Positions 7,114-15,331 of a DNA stretch of 29,420 bases are shown here, piece after piece. Location of the stretch: NCBI RefSeq assembly GCF_936933875.1, contig NZ_CAKZIK010000073.1, forward strand, positions 1-29,420, read 5' to 3'. The number at the start of each line of letters is the position of its first letter. Position 1 is the first letter of the stretch. The DNA comes from an uncultured Chryseobacterium sp. Lineage in GTDB: Bacteria > Bacteroidota > Bacteroidia > Flavobacteriales > Weeksellaceae. Below the pieces are notes generated by a model. It was not told the origin of the DNA. It saw nothing but the letters and a program-made list of their open reading frames with translations, and made no database searches. The translations under genes were made by a program, and so were the position numbers.

Positions 7114-7568
7114 TTACTGATATTCAATGGATTGTTTGGATTTGCAAGTCCAGACTGCTTTTTTATCACTATTATAAACCTCAGGTGTAATGCCGTCCTT
7201 TCCGTAAAGTTCAATGCCGTTATTATACTCAACAAAAGGCAGTTTCACCGGTGCTTCAGTTCCTTTCGTAAAAGTAACAGCAGATTGTCCACCTTCCGGT
7301 TTTTCTTCAAAAAGAATATGAATATCTTCTCCATTAGTGCTTTTCAGATCAACTGAAGAATCATCTGCTTCCGTTTCGTTGGTATATTCTTTACTCTTTT
7401 CATCCAGCAACGCTTCATCTTCATTGCAACGGGCTACATCTTCATCGCTTACAGCCGCTTCTGCTGCTTCAGCTTCACCCTGTGCAGTATTATCATACTC
7501 TGATTTTTCAGTTTTCGTACAGGAAGCCACAATGGCTAAAGCAAAAACAGTTGCAATAATAATTTCAT
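7114..7568 (-). pseudogene. Small lipoprotein with probable frameshift in the signal peptide
   Basis: The clear coding part (7114-7530) reads ASCTKTEKSEYD, then an Ala/Glu-rich acidic stretch, a segment with DIHILFEEKPEGGQSAVTF and a C-terminal AVWTCKSKQSIEY. In the same frame upstream of the lipobox (IVASC) lies hydrophobic signal-peptide sequence (IIIATVFALAIVASC), but no ATG precedes it. An ATG followed by AAA lies at 7568-7563 exactly where the start should be, one base out of frame. One extra A in that run would give M-K-I-I-I-A-T-V-F-A-L-A-I-V-A-S-C, a textbook lipoprotein signal. As the sequence stands, only a GTG at 7530 could start the protein, and it would be cytoplasmic. It is either a recent single-base deletion or an assembly error. 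Function unknown. Confidence 0.65.
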
Positions 7569-7651
7569 AAGGTGTATTTTGATTTTTTTAAAAGCAGCAA
7601 AAAAAATTCCAAAAAATAGAAGTACAGTCTGATTTATATGATTTATTCATT

Positions 7652-7659
7652 TAATTTTG
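7652..7659 (+). promoter_or_regulatory. -7 box of the acyltransferase gene
   Basis: TAATTTTG matches TAnnTTTG and lies 9 nt before the ATG at 7668. This implies a very short leader and argues against the earlier in-frame ATG at 7638, which lies upstream of the box. Confidence 0.4.
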
Positions 7660-7667
7660 AATTTAAT

Positions 7668-8762
7668 ATGAAAAGAGACCTCTACATCGATTTTGCAAAA
7701 GGATTTGCCACTTTAGCCATTATTTTTATTCACACCGTTTTCTGGAGCGGACAGTTTTATGTACCTACTGAACTTCGAGTCCTTTCACTTCTAATTGATG
7801 TTCCGTTGTTTTATGCTCTAAGCGGACTTACTTCCGGAGGAAATGTTGAAAAGACACTTTACAGGCTCCTCAAACTGCAGATCACCTTCATGATTTTCGT
7901 GACGTTTCTGTTCTTTCTTGATTACTTTTTTAAAGTTTTTGGGCTGAATGTTTTCGGATTACAATGGATGGAAAACTTCTATCAAACTTTCGGGGCGAAA
8001 TACGTTCCGCAGAATATTTCAGACGTTCCACAATGGCAAAATCTTGGAAACTGGTATCTTCATCAATACACCAATGCGGATACTTTTCCTGTGGTGATGG
8101 GAAGTTTCTGGTATTTAAAAGTATATTTTATCTTAACCGTTTTCGGCGCTTTAATTTTAAGATTCTTCCCGAAACATCTGAATTGGTTTATCGGGCTATG
8201 TTTTGGTTTGACATTAATTTTCAATCTTTTACCACAATATTATCCAAGTGGACAGGTTGGTTACGTTGCTTTTTATCTTGGACTATTTTTAGTTGCACAT
8301 CAATTGAAAGGCAAAACGATTCCTTCGAAATTGATTCCTGTTTTGTACGGAATTCTGTTCTTAATCTTCGCATTTCTTCTTTGGAATTCGGGTAAAGAAC
8401 TTTTTATGAAGATGAACAAAGCGAAATTCCCGCCGAAACTGCTGTATATTTTCTGGTCTTGTTTCTCTTTGGTAACGCTTTTCGTTTTGTACAACAGGTT
8501 GAAAATCACCAAAGAAAACTTCCTGACTTACGTTGGTAAAAACGCCATATTTTTCTATTTCGCACAGGGAATGAGTTCGTCCATCGTTTATTTTTTAGTG
8601 GTTGCGTTGGAAGAAAAAATGCCTTGGTGGATTTTAATGATTTTGATTTATGCAATCAACGTTGTTCTTGCCGTCATCACGGCAGCCGGACTGAAAAAGG
8701 TGGATGCTTTTGGATGGAAAGTTTTGGAATTTTTACGTAAAAAAACTGCTTCATCAAATTGA
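7668..8762 (+). CDS. Acyltransferase family integral membrane protein
   Basis: A 364-residue protein of the acyltransferase_3 type. The N-terminus carries the family start RDLYIDFAKGFATLAIIFIHTVFW, including the conserved His in the first membrane segment, and is followed by PLFYALSGLTSGG. About ten hydrophobic segments span the rest, for example ITFMIFVTFLFFLDYFF, LTVFGALILRFF and WILMILIYAINVVLAVI. Members move acyl groups onto sugars or other periplasmic substrates; the substrate here cannot be told from the sequence. I chose ATG 7668 because the conserved domain begins at once and a -7 box sits between it and the earlier ATG at 7638. It is a single gene, and its stop codon lies inside a terminator hairpin shared with the convergent gene. 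Confidence 0.85.
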   Translation: MKRDLYIDFAKGFATLAIIFIHTVFWSGQFYVPTELRVLSLLIDVPLFYALSGLTSGGNVEKTLYRLLKLQITFMIFVTFLFFLDYFFKVFGLNVFGLQWMENFYQTFGAKYVPQNISDVPQWQNLGNWYLHQYTNADTFPVVMGSFWYLKVYFILTVFGALILRFFPKHLNWFIGLCFGLTLIFNLLPQYYPSGQVGYVAFYLGLFLVAHQLKGKTIPSKLIPVLYGILFLIFAFLLWNSGKELFMKMNKAKFPPKLLYIFWSCFSLVTLFVLYNRLKITKENFLTYVGKNAIFFYFAQGMSSSIVYFLVVALEEKMPWWILMILIYAINVVLAVITAAGLKKVDAFGWKVLEFLRKKTASSN

Positions 8763-8773
8763 TGAAGCAGTTT
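8743..8773 (-). terminator. Convergent terminator overlapping the acyltransferase stop
   Basis: A perfect 15-bp stem (aaactgcttcatcaa at 8743-8757, complement at 8759-8773) has a single-base spacer. On the minus strand it is followed by a T-rich run, so it best serves the 8796-8990 gene. On the plus strand it contains the acyltransferase stop codon and may also terminate that transcript. Confidence 0.75.
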
Positions 8774-8795
8774 CTTATATGAATGTGAAAAGGTA

Positions 8796-8990
8796 TTACG
8801 CGTTGCTCTTGTTACCTCTAACAATTACTGCGATAAGAATGATGAAAAGCAAAGCTCCAATTACCCAATAAACAGGATTTGTAAACCATTCTTCAGTAGT
8901 AGTTGTTGTAGAAGATGTAGTAGTTACATCCACTTTTGGTGTTGTAGTGTCCTGCGCAAAAGCCAAGAAGCTAAAAAACATTGTTAACAT
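8796..8990 (-). CDS. Small membrane protein, N-terminus possibly frameshifted
   Basis: The supported frame gives 64 residues: a hydrophobic start ending in AFAQ, a Thr/Ser-rich linker, and one strong membrane segment (YWVIGALLFIILIAVIV) followed by RGNKSNA. The first Met gives a short signal peptide lacking the usual positive charges. Upstream the frame continues openly (KRTYRKLENFGILMLTM) back to a TAG, while an ATG-AAA-ACT lies at 9040 one base out of frame. Adding one base there gives a normal start of the type MKTxKRTYRKLENFG, so the full gene may be 8796-9040 with a single-base deletion near 9031. The likely product is a periplasm-facing, single-span inner-membrane protein of unknown function. 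Confidence 0.6.
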   Translation of the reverse strand: MLTMFFSFLAFAQDTTTPKVDVTTTSSTTTTTEEWFTNPVYWVIGALLFIILIAVIVRGNKSNA

Positions 8991-9197
8991 TAGAATTCCA
9001 AAATTTTCTAATTTTCTGTAAGTACGTTTCTAGTTTTCATAATTTATTTCTTTAAAGTTAAAAATCTTAATTTGATGTGAAAGAATTTCCAATACATATG
9101 CCAAAAATTCATCAACAATACCGAATCTGAAAAAGCTGTAACATTTGAAAAAAATTCTGAAATCAATCAAAACCAAACAAAACCTTTTATAATTTCA

Positions 9198-9205
9198 TAA
9201 TTTTG
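9198..9205 (+). promoter_or_regulatory. -7 box of miaE
   Basis: TAATTTTG matches TAnnTTTG, 15 nt before the miaE ATG at 9221. Confidence 0.5.
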
Positions 9206-9220
9206 CTGAAAATCTGAACA

Positions 9221-9802
9221 ATGTTTAAGCTGAAATTATTGACAGACCCACGTTGGGCAAATATTGCGGAAGGAAATCTGGAAGAAATCCTTACAGACCA
9301 CGCTTGGTGCGAACAGAAAGCTGCTACGAACGCCATTGGTTTAATAACCATGCTTCCCGAATATCCCGAAATTGTGACAGAACTTTTGGCAATTGCCCAA
9401 GAAGAACTCGACCATTTTAACCAAGTTCACGAAATCATTAAAAAACGCGGCTTTACTTTCGGACGAACAAGAAAAGATGATTACGTCAACCAATTAGTGA
9501 ATTTTATACAGAAAGGTGGAAACAGAGACGATCTTCTTATTGACAGAATGCTTTTCGCAGCGATGATTGAAGCCAGAAGCTGCGAACGCTTTAAGGTTCT
9601 TACTGAAAATATTCAGGATGAAGAACTCAAAATTTTTTACCGCGACCTCATGATTTCCGAAGCCAACCATTACACCACTTTCATTGGTTTTGCAAGACAA
9701 CTTGGAGAAGCAGAAAAAGTGAACAAACGCTGGGAAGAATGGCTGGAATACGAAGCCGAAATCATTAAATCTTACGGCAAAAAAGAAACGATCCACGGAT
9801 AA
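9221..9802 (+). CDS. miaE: tRNA 2-methylthio-N6-isopentenyladenosine-37 hydroxylase
   Basis: A 193-residue protein of the MiaE family, a ferritin-like diiron monooxygenase that hydroxylates the isopentenyl group of the modified adenosine at tRNA position 37. The diiron pattern is visible: Glu31 (HAWCEQKA), EELDHFNQVHE (Glu62 and His65 region), EARSCERF (Glu114 region) and SEANHYTTF (Glu and His around 146-149). Length and N-terminus (LLTDPRWANIAEGNLEEIL) match the family. It stands alone with its own promoter; the enzymes that make its substrate (MiaA, MiaB) are not in the window. The 52-nt gap to the next gene shows no strong terminator, so read-through into the DUF502 gene is possible. Confidence 0.93.
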   Translation: MFKLKLLTDPRWANIAEGNLEEILTDHAWCEQKAATNAIGLITMLPEYPEIVTELLAIAQEELDHFNQVHEIIKKRGFTFGRTRKDDYVNQLVNFIQKGGNRDDLLIDRMLFAAMIEARSCERFKVLTENIQDEELKIFYRDLMISEANHYTTFIGFARQLGEAEKVNKRWEEWLEYEAEIIKSYGKKETIHG

Positions 9803-9854
9803 CACTAATTTTTCAGGAATTTGTTTACATTTACTCCTGAAAACTACATACCAA

Positions 9855-10472
9855 ATGTCCCGTCCAACTTTCGAAAAATCTTTCAATATGTTTCTGAAAT
9901 CGTTCTTTCAGGGACTTATGATTATTGGACCAATTGGGCTCACGATTTTTGTTATCTGGTATATCATCTCATCCATCGACAACTTATTTCCTACTGTTGC
10001 GGAAAGATTTCCGGGCGTGGTTTTTATTTCTACCATATTTATTACAGCACTTTTAGGATTTTTGGGAAACAAATTTGTTGTCGGAAGGCTGGTTTTCGAC
10101 AGAATGGACCATCTTCTCGAAAAAACGCCGGGAATCAAGCATATTTATACCCCAACAAAAGATGTAATGAGTTCTTTCGTGGGCGACAAAAAGAAATTCA
10201 ACAACCCGGTTTGGGTAAAAACTAATGAGAATCCGGAAATATGGAGAATCGGTTTCCTTACGCAAAGCGAAATGTCAGACGTTGAAAAACATCATTATGT
10301 TGCAGTTTACCTTCCGCATTCATACGCGATTTCAGGCTGGGTAATTGTTACTGAAGAAAAAAATATTAAACCCGTTGTCGGAATGACAGCCGCTGCAGCT
10401 ATGAAATTTGCCGTTTCTGGTGGTGTTGCAGGATTTCATTCGGACGATAATGTTTTCAAAGCACCGGAATAA
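9855..10472 (+). CDS. DUF502 family membrane protein
   Basis: A 205-residue protein. Two membrane segments lie near the N-terminus (GLMIIGPIGLTIFVIWYII at about 20-38 and VVFISTIFITALLGFLG at about 54-70). They are followed by the typical DUF502 region with PGIKHIYTPTKDVMSSF, FLTQSEMS, VAVYLPHSYAISGWV and a Gly/Ala-rich helix (GMTAAAAMKFAVSGGVAG). Members are found across bacteria and plants and are thought to sit in the inner membrane; no biochemical role is firmly known. ATG 9855 is the first in frame and gives the usual length. Confidence 0.9.
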   Translation: MSRPTFEKSFNMFLKSFFQGLMIIGPIGLTIFVIWYIISSIDNLFPTVAERFPGVVFISTIFITALLGFLGNKFVVGRLVFDRMDHLLEKTPGIKHIYTPTKDVMSSFVGDKKKFNNPVWVKTNENPEIWRIGFLTQSEMSDVEKHHYVAVYLPHSYAISGWVIVTEEKNIKPVVGMTAAAAMKFAVSGGVAGFHSDDNVFKAPE

Positions 10473-10553
10473 TCAATTAATAATTAAAAATGAAGAATGA
10501 AAAATTTCAGCTCTTCAAAAATTCTTTGTTATTAATTTATTTATTCCTTCATA

Positions 10554-11930
10554 ATGAAATTACCTTACGCGGAACCTTACCGCATAAAAATGGTGGAAGA
10601 AATCCGCCAATCTACAAGAGAACAGAGAGAACAGTGGATTAAAGAAGCCAATTACAACCTCTTCAACCTCAGCAGCTCAAAAGTTTTTATCGATTTATTA
10701 ACGGATTCCGGAACCGGCGCAATGAGCGACAGACAATGGTCTGCGTTAATGCGTGGTGACGAAAGTTATGCAGGTTCTCGTTCGTTTGAAGAACTGCATT
10801 CTACTGTTCGAAAAATTACCGGATTTAAATATTTATTGCCTACTCACCAGGGAAGAGCCGCGGAAAATGTTCTGTTTTCGGTTTTGGTGAAAGACGGAGA
10901 TGTTGTTCCCGGAAATTCGCATTTTGATACGACGAAAGGACATATCGAATTCAGAAAAGCACATGCAATCGACTGTACTGTTGATGCTGCTTTTGATATT
11001 GAAAATCTTTTTCCATTTAAAGGAAATATTGATTTGGAGAAACTCGAAAAAGTTTACAAAACCTATCCGAAAGAGCAGATTCCGTTTTGTTTAATTACGA
11101 TTACCTGCAATTCTTCGGGAGGTCAGCCTGTTTCTTTGGAAAATATGAAAGCCGTAAAAGCACTTTCAGACCAATATGGAATTCCGGTTTATTTTGATTC
11201 CGCACGTTTTGCAGAAAATGCATATTTCATCAAACAAAGAGAAGAAGGACAGCAAAACAGAACCATCAAGGAAATTTGTGCTGAAATTTTTTCTTACGGC
11301 GAGGGAATGACGATGAGTTCCAAAAAAGACGGATTGGTGAATATCGGCGGATTTATCGCTTTGAACAATGAAGAAGTTTTCCAAAAAGCATCGAACTTTA
11401 CGATTATTTACGAAGGTTACATCACGTACGGTGGAATGGCTGGAAGAGACATGGCTGCTTTGGCGGTCGGTTTGGACGAAGCCACAGAATTCGAATATTT
11501 GGAAGGCAGAATTTCTCAGGTAGAATATCTTGGAAATAACCTCCAAAAATTTGGCGTTCCCGTACAGAAACCCATTGGTGGACACGCAGTTTTCATCGAT
11601 GCGCTGAAATTCTTACCAAATGTTCCACGCGAACAGTATCCTGCGCAAACTTTAGCGATTGAACTTTACAAGGAAGCAGGAATTCGTGCTGTGGAAATCG
11701 GAACCCTTTTAGCAGACCGAGATCCTGTAACCCGCGAAAACCGTTATCCAAAGTTAGAACTGGTAAGATTAGCTCTTCCAAGAAGAACGTATACCGACAA
11801 TCATATGGATTATATTGCTGTTGCACTGAAAAATGTTCTGGACAGAAGTCAGGAAATTACAAAAGGCTACAACATCACTTGGGAACCACCCATTTTACGA
11901 CATTTTACAGTAAAGCTAGAAGAAGCATAA
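10554..11930 (+). CDS. tnaA: Tryptophanase (tryptophan indole-lyase)
   Basis: A 458-residue PLP-dependent beta-eliminating lyase. It would split L-tryptophan into indole, pyruvate and ammonia in the cytosol. The PLP lysine is Lys258 in SSKKDG; Asp215 and Arg218 in FDSARFAENAYF contact the cofactor. Tryptophanase and tyrosine phenol-lyase are close relatives, and the overall length and several segments (SGTGAMSDRQW, VNIGGF, YGGMAGRDM) resemble the latter. The deciding residues are of the tryptophanase type: Asp125 in SHFDTTKGH (Thr in tyrosine phenol-lyase) and Val380 in GIRAVEIG (Arg there). No tnaC-like leader peptide with Trp codons and no tnaB permease is seen nearby, so regulation differs from the enterobacterial operon. 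A bidirectional terminator follows. Confidence 0.92.
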   Translation: MKLPYAEPYRIKMVEEIRQSTREQREQWIKEANYNLFNLSSSKVFIDLLTDSGTGAMSDRQWSALMRGDESYAGSRSFEELHSTVRKITGFKYLLPTHQGRAAENVLFSVLVKDGDVVPGNSHFDTTKGHIEFRKAHAIDCTVDAAFDIENLFPFKGNIDLEKLEKVYKTYPKEQIPFCLITITCNSSGGQPVSLENMKAVKALSDQYGIPVYFDSARFAENAYFIKQREEGQQNRTIKEICAEIFSYGEGMTMSSKKDGLVNIGGFIALNNEEVFQKASNFTIIYEGYITYGGMAGRDMAALAVGLDEATEFEYLEGRISQVEYLGNNLQKFGVPVQKPIGGHAVFIDALKFLPNVPREQYPAQTLAIELYKEAGIRAVEIGTLLADRDPVTRENRYPKLELVRLALPRRTYTDNHMDYIAVALKNVLDRSQEITKGYNITWEPPILRHFTVKLEEA

Positions 11931-11937
11931 AACAAAT

Positions 11938-11965
11938 AGTCCTGAAAAATTTCAGGACTTTTTTT
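11938..11965 (+). terminator. Terminator between tnaA and the convergent TPR gene
   Basis: The arms agtcctgaaa (11938-11947) and tttcaggact (11950-11959) pair perfectly around a 2-nt gap and are followed by a T-run on the plus strand. The stem may also serve the convergent gene, which ends at 11964. Confidence 0.88.
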
Positions 11966-14480
11966 ATTTAGGTTTGGCAATTTCCAGTTGTTTTTTTCTG
12001 TTTGCTTCATCAATTTGCTGCAGTCTGTCTCTTTGGTTCTGCATAATATCATCAACATTAGGTTCCTGTGGATTTTTATCATTCGGATCCGGATCTCCGG
12101 GTTGACCTGGCTGCATCTGCTGTACCGGATTTTCTTTTCCGCCGGTTATTACAGGTTGCGTTACAACTTGCTGTTGCGGAACCTGTTCAATTTTATTTCC
12201 TGAATTGTCCGTCATTTCCATCGTCAAATCACTTTTCAGGAAATTCAGCATTTCTCTGGCTTTTTCACCTTCCGGAGTTTTGGAATAATTGAGTGATATT
12301 TGCTCCAATTGAAGAATCATAATTTCTTTTCCGGCAGTTTTTCCGGTGTTGAAGGCATTCAACAAAGCAAATTTTGGCACCAATGCATCTTTTGGATATT
12401 TTTCGATGGTTTGTGCAATGACAGTTTTTGAATCTTCAAAATTTTCCTGAGCAAATAAATCATAAGCCTGTTTGTAAGCTCCTTCTACTTCCGGAGTAGA
12501 TTTCAGGAAAGCATTGCTTTTCGGATTTTTTACGAATTCGGCGTAAGAGGTGTATGGAAAATCGCTCAAGATCATATTTTTGGCACGTTCTGATGCAGAC
12601 GGATTGTCTTCATAATTCATGGCAAAAATCTGATATAAAGCCTGAAGTTTAATATCGTCTTCCGGTTTGTTATCTACCAAATCATACAGCGTTTTTGTTG
12701 CCAAAGGTTTGTTGGAAAAATAAGCGTTATACATCCTTCCCAATCCTAAACTTGCTGTATCGCGGTCTTTTTTCAAATCATTAATTTCTTCTGTTCCCGT
12801 TGGGATTTGTTCGATATAATAATCAGGTTCAAATCTTCGTGGATTCTGAACATTATCAACGCCCATTGCTAAATTTTTAGCGTCTTCTATTGTGCTCATT
12901 CTGTTCGAAACCCTCCAGTTATCGGCTAAAGCACGGTCTCCCCAAACTTGTTTAAAGGTATTTTGACCTTTGGAAACTGTACTCTGGTTGGCAAAATAAA
13001 ATCCGCTTTTTCCGGCATTGGAAGAAAAATCCTGAAAACCAGCATTATTATTCACAAAAACTGAATTGGCGCTGTAATCTCCAGTATCAAAATCTTTGCT
13101 GCGTTCTTCTTTTTTACGTTCTGCTTCTTCCTTTGTTTCTTTTGCTTTGATAGTTTCAATATGTTTCCCGAAATAAGCGATTCTTTCAGGCTCGGACATT
13201 TTTGTTAAGGACAAAATACTGTCGTTTTTACGGATCAGATAATAATTGGCAACAACATCTTTAATGTTCTTGGAAAGCAAAGCCAGTTCTTTTTTAGAAG
13301 GTTCGTAATCCATCACCGCCAAAGCAGAATCGTAGTAAGCTCCGGCTGCGAGATAATCGTTTTTATCAAAATGGCTCTTCCCGATTTCATAGAATGTTAA
13401 ACCACGAACTTGCGGATCCGAAACTTTTTCCGCCAATGCTTTTCTGAAAAACTCCTGTGCTTCATCCTGTTTTCCTGCTTTGTTGGCCATTAAACCTAAA
13501 GCATAGTAAAATTCATTTTTGCGGGAAGCATACGTTCCTTTTCTACTGATGTCTTCAAGATATTTCCTCGCGCCTTCATAATCATCATCTTTCCCATTGA
13601 ACGTTTTGGCAATTTCTACCTGCGATTTTACTTCAAACTCAAAATCATTGGCGTATTTGTAAGCAGTAGTGAAACTTTCTCTTGCGTCTTCATTTTTACC
13701 CAGGTTCGCTAAAATCTGCCCTCTTAAAAATGCAATTCTGCTTCGCAACTGTCTGTTTTTATTAACGTTAAATGCGTCTTCCAATTCTGCAACCGCTTCC
13801 TCTTTCTTTCCGGATTCCAGCAACATTTCGGAGTAATAAACCGTTAGAAGTTTTTCGTAATCTTTCTTTAAATCTGAATTTTTCAAAGCCAGAAAAGTTT
13901 CATTCGCCCTGTAATAATCCTTGATTTTTGTATAAGCCAAACCCTGATAAACTCTCGCCAAATCGATGCGCTTATCGTTTTTCATATTACTGAAAATATA
14001 ATTCAAAGCTTCCAGAGCCTGCAATGGTTTGTTCATGTACAATCTCGATTGCGCCAACAAAATATGTGCATCGAACATCATTTTGTTCTTCTCCTCTCCT
14101 TTTTTCATTACGGAATATTTGGAGATGGCTTTCAAGGCTTTGGCTTCAGAAATTTGCAGTGTTGATGCTCCTTTTTGCTGGCTGTTATTCTGCATTTGTG
14201 GAACTGCAGGTCCATCATCTGCAAAAAGTGCATCACTTGCGAATTCGGTTCCCAAAGGCTGTTCGTCGTAAGTTAAAAGGCGAATGTAAGGTGCGTGGAA
14301 ATTATCTTTATGCGCTTGGTCGCGGTTTCTTAGTTCCGTTTCCAAAGCATCTTTACTGTTGAAAAGAGTGTTGTAATAAGAAGTAAACCCTTTCAATCCT
14401 ACATTTTTGTTCTCCGTTTTACGCGAAGTACAGGCAAATGCGAACGCAATGGAAAGGAGTATAAGTATATTTTTTTTCAT
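11964..14480 (-). CDS. porW: TPR lipoprotein, probable T9SS periplasmic protein PorW/SprE
   Basis: A protein of about 838 residues starting at ATG 14480 (an ATG at 14492 four codons earlier is possible). It has a lipoprotein signal (MKKNILILLSIAFAFAC), with Cys17 as the lipidated residue. Next comes GLKGFTSYYNTLFNSKDALE, which resembles the N-terminus of PorW/SprE. Many helical TPR-like repeats follow (for example AHILLAQSRLYMNKPLQALEALNYIF, ARVYQGLAYTKIKDYYRA, FFRKALAEKVSDPQVRG). The C-terminus is Gln/Pro-rich and then charged. PorW/SprE is an outer-membrane-tethered lipoprotein needed for type IX secretion, and for gliding where present. The call rests on architecture, length and the N-terminal motif, so another large TPR lipoprotein remains possible. 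It is monocistronic. Confidence 0.65.
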   Translation of the reverse strand: MKKNILILLSIAFAFACTSRKTENKNVGLKGFTSYYNTLFNSKDALETELRNRDQAHKDNFHAPYIRLLTYDEQPLGTEFASDALFADDGPAVPQMQNNSQQKGASTLQISEAKALKAISKYSVMKKGEEKNKMMFDAHILLAQSRLYMNKPLQALEALNYIFSNMKNDKRIDLARVYQGLAYTKIKDYYRANETFLALKNSDLKKDYEKLLTVYYSEMLLESGKKEEAVAELEDAFNVNKNRQLRSRIAFLRGQILANLGKNEDARESFTTAYKYANDFEFEVKSQVEIAKTFNGKDDDYEGARKYLEDISRKGTYASRKNEFYYALGLMANKAGKQDEAQEFFRKALAEKVSDPQVRGLTFYEIGKSHFDKNDYLAAGAYYDSALAVMDYEPSKKELALLSKNIKDVVANYYLIRKNDSILSLTKMSEPERIAYFGKHIETIKAKETKEEAERKKEERSKDFDTGDYSANSVFVNNNAGFQDFSSNAGKSGFYFANQSTVSKGQNTFKQVWGDRALADNWRVSNRMSTIEDAKNLAMGVDNVQNPRRFEPDYYIEQIPTGTEEINDLKKDRDTASLGLGRMYNAYFSNKPLATKTLYDLVDNKPEDDIKLQALYQIFAMNYEDNPSASERAKNMILSDFPYTSYAEFVKNPKSNAFLKSTPEVEGAYKQAYDLFAQENFEDSKTVIAQTIEKYPKDALVPKFALLNAFNTGKTAGKEIMILQLEQISLNYSKTPEGEKAREMLNFLKSDLTMEMTDNSGNKIEQVPQQQVVTQPVITGGKENPVQQMQPGQPGDPDPNDKNPQEPNVDDIMQNQRDRLQQIDEANRKKQLEIAKPK

Positions 14481-14597
14481 TGATGAAATCATAACCCTAA
14501 AATCATCTTTTTATTGTGTTGAACGACAAAAATTGATGAAATCCGTAACTTTCAAAAGTATTAAAATTCAGCGGTTTCTGAAATGTAAACCATATAA

Positions 14598-14760
14598 TTT
14601 TAACCACAAAAGGACAAAAGTTTTTAACGTCTCCATAAAAACTGCCTTAAAGTCAGCAACAGAAAGAGGAAAATAGTTTTTAGGGAAATCTTTGATTTTT
14701 ACTTTGTTTTCTAATTTCAGAATTTATTCAGTTAGGCTTTTGTGACTTTTGTGGTTAAAA
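14598..14760. repeat. MITE-like element with 23-bp terminal inverted repeats
   Basis: The left end begins ttttaaccacaaaag and continues to 14620. The right end (14737-14760) is its reverse complement apart from a substitution and one extra base in the middle. The 163-nt unit between them has no credible gene. Size and structure fit a non-autonomous miniature inverted-repeat element or a long intergenic palindrome; no clear target duplication is seen. Confidence 0.6.
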
Positions 14761-14770
14761 AAAATCGGGG

Positions 14771-15328
14771 TTATTTGAGCTTTCCAAGTTCTTCATGAAT
14801 TAAATGCGTCGGCAAACCCATAATTGTGTAAAAACTTCCGTTGATTTTGCTGATTTTCGCCATTCCCAACCATTCCTGAATGCCGTAACTTCCAGCTTTA
14901 TCGAAAGGTTTGAGGTTATCGATGTAGTAATTGATTTCCTCATCATTAAAATCCAGAAATTCTACATCAGCCACATCAGTTTTGGTAACTGTTTGTTCCA
15001 AAGTTTTCAAAGTAATTCCTGTATAAACCTGATGCGTTTTCCCGGACAATTTTTTCAGCATTTCTAAAGCATGTTCTTTGTCGTTCGGTTTCCCTAAAAT
15101 TTCATGATTCAAAACAACAACGGTATCTGCAGTAATTAACACCTCATCGTTTTGAAGATTGGAATAAGCATTGGCTTTCAGTTCAGACAAATAACCTGCG
15201 ACTTCTTGTGATGGTATTGTTTCGGGAAAAATTTCATCACAATCAATGGAAACAGTTTCAAAATCGTATCCTAAAGACGTTAGAAGTTCTTTTCTGCGCG
15301 GAGATTGTGAAGCTAGTAATATTTTCAT
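14771..15328 (-). CDS. maf: Maf family nucleotide pyrophosphatase
   Basis: A 185-residue protein with the Maf signature near the N-terminus (LLASQSPRRKELL) and the later motifs ELKANAY, ITADTVVVLNHEILGKP, TGITL and FDKAGSYGIQEW. Maf proteins hydrolyse non-canonical or modified nucleoside triphosphates such as dTTP, UTP and m5UTP to the monophosphates, and have been linked to septum control in other bacteria. The start is ATG 15328, 3 nt after the stop of the kdsC-like gene, so the two are almost certainly translated from one mRNA. This pairing is common in flavobacteria (from memory). Confidence 0.93.
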   Translation of the reverse strand: MKILLASQSPRRKELLTSLGYDFETVSIDCDEIFPETIPSQEVAGYLSELKANAYSNLQNDEVLITADTVVVLNHEILGKPNDKEHALEMLKKLSGKTHQVYTGITLKTLEQTVTKTDVADVEFLDFNDEEINYYIDNLKPFDKAGSYGIQEWLGMAKISKINGSFYTIMGLPTHLIHEELGKLK

Positions 15329-15331
15329 CAA

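Noticed and set aside
10554..11930. Tyrosine phenol-lyase as the product
   Set aside because: The residue pair that fixes specificity is of the tryptophanase type (Asp125 and Val380 instead of Thr and Arg).
14407..14676. Plus-strand frame over the start of the TPR lipoprotein gene and the MITE-like unit
   Set aside because: It is antisense to a well-supported signal peptide and shows no domain or promoter.
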